From: DATJJW01 sp035491935
Lineage (GTDB): Bacteria; Pseudomonadota; Alphaproteobacteria; ATCC43930; CGMCC-115725
Direction: 5' to 3'
Assembly (NCBI GenBank): GCA_035491935.1
Contig: DATJJW010000101.1
Location: forward strand, 1 to 6,776
DNA: 6,776 nucleotides
A program made the position numbers and the translations under genes. Shown in pieces: positions 1 to 4,754 of this stretch (positions within the stretch are counted from its first letter, which is position 1; the number at the start of each line of letters is the position of its first letter). Under the pieces are notes generated by a model that saw nothing but the letters and a program-made list of their open reading frames with translations, ran no database searches and had not been told where the DNA came from.

Positions 1-2
1 TC

Positions 3-398
3 GAGCTGTTCGATTCCGGCGACATCCACCTGATGCTGGACTTCATGGCCGAAGGCGTGCTGAAGCGGCCGGCCCTGGTCAGCCTGGTGCTGGGCGTGAA
101 GTACGGCTTCCCGGCGACGCCGGCGACCATGGCCTATGCCCGCTCGCTGCTGCCGTCCGACTGCCATTGGGCAAGCTTCGGCATCGGCCGCATGATGTAC
201 CCGATGCTGGCCCAGGCCTATGTGTTGGGCGGCCATGTCCGCGTCGGCCTGGAAGACGGCGTCATGATTTCCCGCGGCAAGCTGGCACCCAGCAATGCCG
301 CCTTGGTCGAGAAGGCCAAGCGCATCGTCGAGGATCTGGGCGGCGAGCTCGCGACCCCCAACGAGGCGCGCGACATCCTCGGCCTGAAGAAGCGCTAG
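3..398 (+). CDS. BKACE (DUF849) family beta-keto acid cleavage enzyme, C-terminal part
   Basis: The 5' end is cut by the window; 131 residues to the TAG at 396-398 are visible, of a family usually about 270-310 residues long. BKACE enzymes (3-keto-5-aminohexanoate cleavage enzyme, Kce, is the model) are Zn-dependent TIM-barrel enzymes. They condense a beta-keto acid with acetyl-CoA to give acetoacetate and a new acyl-CoA. The visible part carries the C-terminal family signature: a GIGR stretch, then GGHVRVGLED, then a G-x-LAPSNAALVE stretch and ATPNEARDILGL at the end. In Kce, R226, E230 (a Zn ligand) and D231 fall in the RVGLED string; the equivalents here are visible residues 80, 84 and 85. 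The two Zn-binding histidines lie in the missing N-terminal half. Substrate cannot be read from this fragment. A same-strand SDR dehydrogenase follows, a common partner type for this family. Confidence 0.93.
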   Translation, partial: ELFDSGDIHLMLDFMAEGVLKRPALVSLVLGVKYGFPATPATMAYARSLLPSDCHWASFGIGRMMYPMLAQAYVLGGHVRVGLEDGVMISRGKLAPSNAALVEKAKRIVEDLGGELATPNEARDILGLKKR

Positions 399-412
399 CA
401 TTTAAACGGCAC

Positions 413-443
413 CGTCATGGCCGGGCGTGACCCGGCCATGACG
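413..443. repeat. REP-like intergenic palindrome
   Basis: Perfect inverted repeat: CGTCATGGCCGGG at 413-425, a 5-nt loop (CGTGA), and its exact reverse complement at 431-443. It lies 14 bp after the BKACE stop. No T-run follows in the + direction (acttcgag), so it is not a classical intrinsic terminator. From general knowledge, very similar GTCATGGCCGGG/CCCGGCCAT palindromes are dispersed between genes of many Hyphomicrobiales and Rhodospirillales; one copy here cannot prove dispersal. As RNA it would form a strong hairpin that could protect the upstream BKACE 3' end or attenuate read-through into the SDR. Confidence 0.7.
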
Positions 444-465
444 ACTTCGAGTAAAGGCCGGATAC

Positions 466-479
466 GGGAGACTAGTCTC
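466..479 (+). promoter_or_regulatory. Shine-Dalgarno overlapped by a 12-bp palindrome, upstream SDR
   Basis: GGGAG (466-470) is the likely ribosome binding site for the ATG at 480. A perfect 12-bp palindrome, GAGACTAGTCTC (468-479), overlaps it and abuts the start codon. In RNA it could only form a weak 4-bp stem with a CUAG loop, so if it matters it is more likely a protein-binding site. Chance is possible. Confidence 0.5.
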
Positions 480-1220
480 ATGCAATTGAAAGGCAAGGTC
501 GCCGTCGTCATCGGCGGCTCGGGCGGCATCGGCGCCGCCTGCGCCGAGCGTTTCGCCGCGCTGGGCGCCAAGGTCGTGGTGACATATCGCAACCGCAAGG
601 AGGAGGCGACGGCCCTGCTGCAGCGCCTGGACGGCACCGGCCACAGCGCCGAAGCGGTCTCGGTCGAGGTGAGCGCCGACCTCACACGCCTCGCCGAAAC
701 GGTGAAGAGCCGCTATGGCCGGGCCGACATCCTGGTGAATTCGGCGGGCTTCACCAAGCCGGTGAAGCATAGCGACCTGGAGGCGCTCGACGACGAGCTG
801 ATCGACCGGATGTTCGCGGTCAATTGGCGCGGCAGCTTCGCGGCGGTACGCGCCCTCGCGCCGTTGCTGACCGCGTCAGGCGACGGGCTGGTGGTCAACG
901 TCTCTTCGATTGCGGGCAGGAATGGCGTCGGCAGCAACATCGCCTATTGCGCGGTCAAGGCCGGCATCGACGTCATGACCAAGTCGCTGGCCCGCGCGCT
1001 GGCGCCGACAGTGCGGGTCATGGCGGTCTCGCCCGGCGTCGTCGATACGGATTTCGTGCCCGGGCGCGACGCCGGCTTCAACGAGAAAGTCGCCGCCACC
1101 ATCCCGCTGAAGCGCATTGCCAATGCCGGTGATGTCGCTGACGCCATCGTCGCTTGCGCCACGACACTGACATACTCGACCGGCTCCGTTCTGCTGGTCG
1201 ATGGCGGCCGCGCCCTTTAG
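480..1220 (+). CDS. SDR family NAD(P)-dependent oxidoreductase (upstream SDR)
   Basis: A 246-residue classical short-chain dehydrogenase/reductase, the normal length for the family; cytoplasmic. The Rossmann dinucleotide-binding motif is GGSGGIG at residues 12-18 (Gly replaces the usual Thr of TGxxxGxG). NSAG is at 87-90 (NNAG variant), the structural Asn is N115, and the catalytic Ser-Tyr-Lys are S143, Y156 and K160. The ATG at 480 is preferred: GGGAG lies 9 bp upstream and the protein starts directly with MQLKGKVAVV. An in-frame ATG at 417 falls inside the palindrome and adds residues with no SDR character. YRNRK after the second strand (T35-Y36-R37) hints at NADP(H), by inference. The substrate is unknown. 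Following a BKACE gene by 81 bp, it may oxidise a beta-hydroxy acid to the beta-keto acid that BKACE cleaves. It converges with the DUF427 gene 18 bp downstream. Confidence 0.93.
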   Translation: MQLKGKVAVVIGGSGGIGAACAERFAALGAKVVVTYRNRKEEATALLQRLDGTGHSAEAVSVEVSADLTRLAETVKSRYGRADILVNSAGFTKPVKHSDLEALDDELIDRMFAVNWRGSFAAVRALAPLLTASGDGLVVNVSSIAGRNGVGSNIAYCAVKAGIDVMTKSLARALAPTVRVMAVSPGVVDTDFVPGRDAGFNEKVAATIPLKRIANAGDVADAIVACATTLTYSTGSVLLVDGGRAL

Positions 1221-1238
1221 GGCACGACCTTCCGCATC

Positions 1239-1622
1239 TTAGCGGGGCGCCACGGTGACCGAGGCGCCCCGGTCGGGATAGAAGGCCAGGTATCCCTTGA
1301 TCTGGGCCACGGCGTCATAGGGCGCCTCGTAGCTCCAAACCGCGTTCGCCAAGCTGGGGCCGCCCGACGGGATGCTGAAATAGCTGCATTCGCCCTTATA
1401 GGGGCAATATGTGACATGGTCCGTTGGCTGCAGCAGCGCCATGTCGGCATCCTCGCGCGGGATGTAGAGCACCGGCTGGTATGACGCTTCCTGCAGAGTC
1501 ACGGCCCGGATCGTGTCGGCGACGATCCGGTCGCCCAGCGACACCGTGACCCGCGCAGGGTTGGCCGCAATGGTGATCGGATGGTCGGGACCGGGGATCT
1601 TCATGGGCTTTTGCTGGGTCAT
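1239..1622 (-). CDS. DUF427 domain-containing protein
   Basis: 127 residues, a whole single-domain DUF427 protein. Family hallmarks are visible: YIPREDAD at 53-60, TYCPYKGECSYF at 71-82 (C73 in the conserved CPYKG), VWSYEAP at 95-101 and YLAFYPDR at 111-118. There is no signal peptide or membrane segment, so it should be cytosolic. The family forms a small beta-rich fold of unestablished biochemical function. The start is well supported: AAGGAG (minus strand, 1635-1630) is 7 bp from the ATG. The gene begins 17 bp after the stop of the downstream SDR, and its Shine-Dalgarno lies in that gap, so the two are almost certainly co-transcribed and under the TetR-type operators further upstream. Its 3' end faces the upstream SDR with an 18 bp gap and no recognisable T-tailed terminator. 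Confidence 0.92.
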   Translation of the reverse strand: MTQQKPMKIPGPDHPITIAANPARVTVSLGDRIVADTIRAVTLQEASYQPVLYIPREDADMALLQPTDHVTYCPYKGECSYFSIPSGGPSLANAVWSYEAPYDAVAQIKGYLAFYPDRGASVTVAPR

Positions 1623-1639
1623 GGCATCTCTCCTTAAAA

Positions 1640-2386
1640 CTAGCCGGCGAGCTTGCCGCCATCGATGGCGAGCGACTGCCCGGTGAGGAACGAGGCCTGC
1701 GGCGAGGCCAGGAAGAGGATCGCCGCCGCAATTTCTTCCGGCTCGCCGATGCGGCCGGCCGGCACGATGCCTTTCAAATAATCCTTCACTTCCTGGCTGC
1801 CGGTGAAGCGGTCGAGCATGCCGGTTTCGATCGGTCCGGGGGCGACCGCATTGACGCGGATGCCAGTCGCCGCAACCTCCAGAGCGGCCGCCTTGGTCAG
1901 ACCTTCGACCGCGTGCTTGCTGGCGGTGTAGACCGAGGTATTAGCGAAGCCGACCTTGCCGAGAATCGAGGAGAGATTGATGATGCTGCCGCTGCCCTGG
2001 GCCTGCATGACCCGCAGTTCGTGCTTCATGCTGAGCAATGTGCCCAGCACATTGGTATCGAACGTCGCGGCATAGGTCTCGGCCGTTTGCTCGATCACCG
2101 GACCGGACGGGCCCTCGGTGCCGGCATTGTTGACGGCAACGTCGAGACGCCCGAAGCGCTCGACCGTACGGTCGACCAGCGCCTTCACCTCATCCTCGTG
2201 ACGGACATCGGCGCGGACGAATTCGGCCTCGGCGCCGAGGCCACGCAGCTCCTCGACCAATTCGTGGCCAAGCGTATCGCGACGGCCGGAAACGACAAGA
2301 CGGGCGCCTTCGCGCGCGAAGGCGAGTGCGGTGGCGCGGCCGATGCCGGTAAGCGCACCGGTGATCAGAACGACGGGAGCGGACAT
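1640..2386 (-). CDS. SDR family oxidoreductase (downstream SDR, TetR-linked)
   Basis: 248-residue classical SDR with every core motif: TGALTGIG at 9-16 (cofactor loop), NNAG at 86-89, N112, and catalytic S140, Y153 and K157, followed by the PG motif at 183-184 and a C-terminal IDGG. S33-G34-R35-R36 after the second strand suggests NADP(H) preference (inference from known SDR cofactor rules). The start ATG at 2386 has AAAGGA about 9 bp upstream on the minus strand. Upstream lie 111 bp of intergenic DNA holding a promoter and two operator palindromes, then the TetR gene; 17 bp downstream is DUF427. This makes it the first gene of a two-gene unit probably repressed by the neighbouring TetR protein. 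Substrate unknown: quinone, aldehyde or hydroxy-acyl reduction are all possible for this generic subfamily. It is only distantly similar to the other SDR in the window, so it is not a recent duplicate. Confidence 0.94.
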   Translation of the reverse strand: MSAPVVLITGALTGIGRATALAFAREGARLVVSGRRDTLGHELVEELRGLGAEAEFVRADVRHEDEVKALVDRTVERFGRLDVAVNNAGTEGPSGPVIEQTAETYAATFDTNVLGTLLSMKHELRVMQAQGSGSIINLSSILGKVGFANTSVYTASKHAVEGLTKAAALEVAATGIRVNAVAPGPIETGMLDRFTGSQEVKDYLKGIVPAGRIGEPEEIAAAILFLASPQASFLTGQSLAIDGGKLAG

Positions 2387-2435
2387 AGGGAACGATCCTT
2401 TCGGAAATATCGGCGCCAGGGGTGCCTTCGCTCCC

Positions 2436-2464
2436 TAATTTGTACGTCCGTACATGCCGATCAA
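2436..2464 (-). promoter_or_regulatory. Predicted promoter of the SDR-DUF427 unit
   Basis: On the minus strand, TTGATC (2464-2459) and AAATTA (2441-2436) are separated by 17 bp, a reasonable sigma70-type arrangement. It would give a leader of about 43 nt before the SDR ATG. The first operator palindrome (2441-2454) lies almost wholly in the spacer, where a bound repressor would block RNA polymerase. The -10 is a weak match, so confidence rests on geometry. Confidence 0.4.
2441..2454. promoter_or_regulatory. Predicted TetR-type operator, promoter-proximal
   Basis: TGTACGTCCGTACA: two perfect 6-bp arms (TGTACG/CGTACA) around a 2-bp centre. It is the exact reverse complement of the second site at 2474-2487. 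Palindrome type and position (promoter spacer of the SDR, next to a tetR-type gene) are typical for a TetR-family operator. Which protein binds is inferred from adjacency. Confidence 0.72.
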
Positions 2465-2467
2465 GGC

Positions 2468-2488
2468 AAAAAATGTACGGACGTACAT
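2468..2488 (-). terminator. Possible weak intrinsic terminator of the TetR gene, overlapping an operator
   Basis: Read on the minus strand, beginning 9 nt after the TetR stop, AUGUAC-GUCC-GUACAU forms a 6-bp stem with a 4-nt loop. Its last base is the first of six U residues (complement of A2468-A2473). Shape and U-tract fit Rho-independent termination, but the stem is short and AU-rich, so efficiency may be low. The same bases are the promoter-distal operator. Confidence 0.4.
2474..2487. promoter_or_regulatory. Predicted TetR-type operator, promoter-distal
   Basis: TGTACGGACGTACA, an inverted copy of the promoter-proximal site with identical arms; the flanking A2473/T2488 extends the symmetry to 16 bp. 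Its centre is 33 bp from that of the other site, about three helical turns, so two bound dimers would lie on nearly the same DNA face. It starts only a few bases after the TetR stop codon and overlaps the candidate terminator at 2468-2488. Confidence 0.72.
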
Positions 2489-2497
2489 CTTTCTCTT

Positions 2498-3085
2498 TTA
2501 ATGCGTGGGGCGCAGGATGACCGAAAACAGGATGTGGTCGAGCTGGTCGATAGGCGCCAGGCTCCGCTCGGCCTTGGCAAGCAGGATGGCGCCTTGCAGC
2601 GACGAGATGATGAAGCCGGCGAGTTCCTGGCAGTCGAGACCCGCGGCCACCTCACCCGTCTCCACAGCCGCCTCCAGGCACTGGGCAACGGCCTCCCGCA
2701 GATCGGCGAAGATCCGCTTCAGCCGCTGGCGGATGGCGTCGCTGCCGCCCCCGGTCTCGGCGGCTAAATTGCCGAGCAGGCAGCCATTGACGCTGACGCA
2801 ACTCTGATACTCCCGAACGGCCGCGATATAGGCTTTGAGCCGGGCCAGAGGCAGCATCGCCTCGTTGCGCAGCGTTCGGGCGATGATGCCGCAGCTGCTG
2901 GCGAAATAGCGCTCGATGATCTCCAGTCCGAACGCCTCTTTGGAGGCGAAATGATTGCTGAAGGAGCCGAGCGGCACGCCGGCGGCAGCGATGATGTCGC
3001 GTATGGAGGCAGCGGCAAAGCCGCGCTCATGCACGACCTTTAAGCCTTCCTCTAAAATTTTCTCACGATTCAAAGCTTTAGCCAT
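2498..3085 (-). CDS. TetR/AcrR family transcriptional regulator, NemR-like
   Basis: 195 residues from the ATG at 3085, typical TetR length. The N-terminal helix-turn-helix spans about residues 27-46 (SIRDIIAAAGVPLGSFSNHF) and is followed by SKEAFGLEIIERYF. The Tyr usual after GSF is Ser here (S43). The ligand domain has GCLLGNLAAE (101-110) and GAILLAKAERS (165-175). Recalled E. coli NemR aligns well in both places, putting C102 on NemR C106 and K171 on NemR K175, the oxidant/electrophile-sensing pair, with identical 69-residue spacing. It probably represses the SDR and DUF427 genes through the two TGTACG palindromes just downstream. Start choice: no Shine-Dalgarno precedes 3085, but a good promoter predicts +1 there (leaderless). 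An ATG at 3106 would add seven residues; a TTG at 3136 lies inside the upstream gene's terminator and is unlikely. Confidence 0.93.
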   Translation of the reverse strand: MAKALNREKILEEGLKVVHERGFAAASIRDIIAAAGVPLGSFSNHFASKEAFGLEIIERYFASSCGIIARTLRNEAMLPLARLKAYIAAVREYQSCVSVNGCLLGNLAAETGGGSDAIRQRLKRIFADLREAVAQCLEAAVETGEVAAGLDCQELAGFIISSLQGAILLAKAERSLAPIDQLDHILFSVILRPTH

Positions 3086-3091
3086 ATGAAT

Positions 3092-3120
3092 AATATGGTC
3101 GTCCATATTTGGGCCGTCAA
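3092..3120 (-). promoter_or_regulatory. Predicted promoter of the TetR gene, with inverted repeat
   Basis: On the minus strand, TTGACG (3120-3115) and CATATT (3097-3092) are spaced by 17 bp. The expected +1, seven bases past the -10, is 3085, the A of the TetR ATG. An 18-bp inverted repeat, AATATGG (3092-3098), 4 bp, CCATATT (3103-3109), covers the -10 and half of the spacer and could be an operator. Its arms differ from the TGTACG palindromes, so autoregulation by the same protein is not obvious. Confidence 0.55.
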
Positions 3121-3121
3121 C

Positions 3122-3155
3122 AAAAGAGGCCGCCAATCTCGCGACTGGCGGCCTC
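3122..3155 (-). terminator. Intrinsic terminator of the PAP2 phosphatase gene
   Basis: GAGGCCGCCA (3126-3135) and its exact reverse complement TGGCGGCCTC (3146-3155) form a 10-bp GC-rich stem with a 10-nt loop. On the minus strand the stem is followed by TTTT (complement of 3122-3125). It begins 17 bp after the phosphatase stop and ends just before the TetR promoter, so it insulates the two genes. Confidence 0.85.
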
Positions 3156-3172
3156 GTTCGGAAACCTGCCGA

Positions 3173-4642
3173 CTACTTCTTGGCCGTCTTTTCCCGGGCC
3201 ACCTTGTGCGGCGCCAGGGCCATCGCCTTCATCGACGCCTCGTAGAGATTGAGGCGCGAATAGACACCGAAGGCCGAACCATTGTCGAGGAAACCGCCGC
3301 CCGGTCCCTCGGTCTGCGTCAGGATCTTGTCGGCCTGCTTGAGGCTGAGATAGGGGAAGGCGGTGGTCAGCAGCAACCCGGCTTCCGGTGCCAATTTGCC
3401 GACATCCTCCTTGCTCTTGGCCCTATCCGGGAACACGACCGGCAGGCCATAGGTCTGGGTCACCTCATAGAAGCGACGGCCCTTGGCGGTGCTGGCGAAA
3501 CGGCTCTTGTCCTGTCTGGCGCAAGCGACGACGCTGCCGCCACAGGCCTTCGATAGCGCCTTGGTGAGATCGGCCCTGGCCTCGGCCAGCGCCTTCGGGA
3601 AATCGTCGATCTGCACCGTCGCCTTTTCACCATAGGCACTGTATTTGCGGGCAACGCCGACATAGCCCTTCTTGTTGGCCAGCAGCTGAGCCATGTCGTA
3701 TGTCGCGAGCGTACGGCCGCCCAGGATGTCCATGGCGTAATGCGCGCCGATGATGATGCGGTTATTGCCGTATTCGGCCGCCCGCAGGATCATCTGCGGA
3801 TAACGCTGCGGCACCAGCAGCGCCAGCGTCAGCGATTCCGTGTAGCTATAGGTCGTGTGGCCGCTGGGATAGGACGGGCTCTTGCGCTGGTCCTGGACCG
3901 GGCCACAGAGATAGTCGGCGTTGCTGCGCGTGACGCCGAAGAAATCCGGGCCATTGATCGGCACGATGACCGGCTCGGTCTGGAACGGGCGGGAATCGCC
4001 ATTGGGGTCGGCGAAATGATCGGCGGTCTTGTGGCAGTCATAGGGATCCTTACCCTGCCCGCCAGCCGCCGGCAGCCCATAGGCCCGGCCGAAGATGTCC
4101 GGCACGCCCTTTTCCGCCGACAGGATCGCCGCCGCCTCGGCCGAGACCGGCTTCTTGCCGCCGACGGTCGCGTCGGCGAAGAAGAACTTGCCCGACCCCG
4201 CATCCGCGCTGGTCGCCGAGAAGGCATAGGTGATGAGCTGCTGCACCGACGGCACCTGGCTGCTCGACTTGGCCGTCTTGCCGTCGTCGCTGCTGGTGTA
4301 GCTGGTCAGCGACTGATAGGCCGCGCCGAGCTTGGTGCCCAGGCCATCGGCCAGTTCATAGGCGTTGTGGCTGGTGATGAAGGCATCGCGCAGCGCCAGT
4401 TGCTGCTGCTGGGGCCAAGGCAACAGGGTCGGCTGCTGTGCATTGCCGTTCTGGATGGCGCCGGTGATGGACAGGTTGGCCGCCAGCGCCGCCTTGCCAG
4501 CATCGGTATTGCCGAGCGCGCTGACCGGCGCCAGCCCCTGGAGGGCAATGAGATTAGTCGCCGATTGCGCCTGAGCGGCGGTGGCGGAGAGCGCAAAGCC
4601 CGCGAGGATAGCGAGGGCGCTGGCACCAGTTCTGACGTGCAT
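3173..4642 (-). CDS. Secreted PAP2-family (acid) phosphatase
   Basis: 489 residues from the ATG at 4642. The first 25 residues look like a Sec signal peptide: a basic start, a hydrophobic stretch, and AQA before the predicted cleavage at 25/26. The product should be periplasmic or exported, splitting phosphate from organic phosphomonoesters. The PAP2 core is visible: PSGH at 259-262 (catalytic His H262 of motif 2) and R295-x5-H301-x3-D305 (motif 3, nucleophile H301). Motif 1 (K-x6-RP) is incomplete: R218-P219 is at the expected distance, but the Lys position holds A211. About 60 residues with a Gln-rich patch (69-81) follow the signal, and about 180 C-terminal residues extend past the core, so it is longer than class A acid phosphatases. 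An ATG at 4777 in frame adds 45 residues that would hide the signal peptide. Upstream there is a possible Pho-box half-site; downstream a strong terminator. It looks monocistronic. Confidence 0.88.
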   Translation of the reverse strand: MHVRTGASALAILAGFALSATAAQAQSATNLIALQGLAPVSALGNTDAGKAALAANLSITGAIQNGNAQQPTLLPWPQQQQLALRDAFITSHNAYELADGLGTKLGAAYQSLTSYTSSDDGKTAKSSSQVPSVQQLITYAFSATSADAGSGKFFFADATVGGKKPVSAEAAAILSAEKGVPDIFGRAYGLPAAGGQGKDPYDCHKTADHFADPNGDSRPFQTEPVIVPINGPDFFGVTRSNADYLCGPVQDQRKSPSYPSGHTTYSYTESLTLALLVPQRYPQMILRAAEYGNNRIIIGAHYAMDILGGRTLATYDMAQLLANKKGYVGVARKYSAYGEKATVQIDDFPKALAEARADLTKALSKACGGSVVACARQDKSRFASTAKGRRFYEVTQTYGLPVVFPDRAKSKEDVGKLAPEAGLLLTTAFPYLSLKQADKILTQTEGPGGGFLDNGSAFGVYSRLNLYEASMKAMALAPHKVAREKTAKK

Positions 4643-4647
4643 GATGG

Positions 4648-4740
4648 CCGTTCCGGTTCGTTGTTGTCGCGCGGGCGATACTATGCGCGCAAAAGGCAAG
4701 GAAATATGACAGCAAAATAAAACCAGCCGAACCGGAACGG
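4648..4740. repeat. 13-bp inverted repeat flanking the phosphatase promoter
   Basis: CCGTTCCGGTTCG at 4648-4660 is matched by its exact reverse complement, CGAACCGGAACGG, at 4728-4740, with 67 bp between the arms. The inner segment holds the candidate phosphatase promoter. The start-proximal arm sits in the predicted leader and contains the only weak Shine-Dalgarno-like bases (GGAACGG on the minus strand). The distal arm lies 14 bp past the VOC stop. Confidence 0.6.
4680..4723 (-). promoter_or_regulatory. Possible PhoB-type site and -10 of the phosphatase gene
   Basis: On the minus strand, CTGTCAT (4712-4706) is a perfect Pho-box half-site. At the correct 11-bp period, GTTTTAT (4723-4717) matches four of seven bases, while the third half, CCTTGCC (4701-4695), matches poorly. 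A candidate -10, CATAGT (4685-4680), follows 9 bp later, as in PhoB-activated promoters lacking a -35. The predicted leader is about 30 nt. This is a tentative call; gene function supports it more than the sequence does. Confidence 0.35.
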
Positions 4741-4754
4741 AAATGCGTCGATCC

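Noticed and set aside
417..479. Upstream ATG at 417 for the first SDR
   Set aside because: It lies inside the REP-like palindrome and has no Shine-Dalgarno; the SDR fold begins at the ATG at 480, which has GGGAG.
1244..1270. GGGGCGCC/GGCGCCCC inverted repeat as a shared terminator of the convergent genes
   Set aside because: It lies within DUF427 codons and has no T-run on either side; termination by it is unsupported.
1913..2767. Plus-strand open frame (284 codons) over the second SDR and the TetR gene
   Set aside because: It crosses two real genes and their operator region, and has no domain signature.
3086..3136. TTG start of the TetR gene at 3136
   Set aside because: It falls in the loop/stem of the phosphatase terminator and upstream of the predicted tetR promoter; the extra residues lack TetR character.
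3740..4720. Plus-strand open frame (326 codons) opposite the phosphatase
   Set aside because: Arg/Ala-rich, low-complexity antisense translation with no family motif; the minus strand has a signal peptide and PAP2 motifs.
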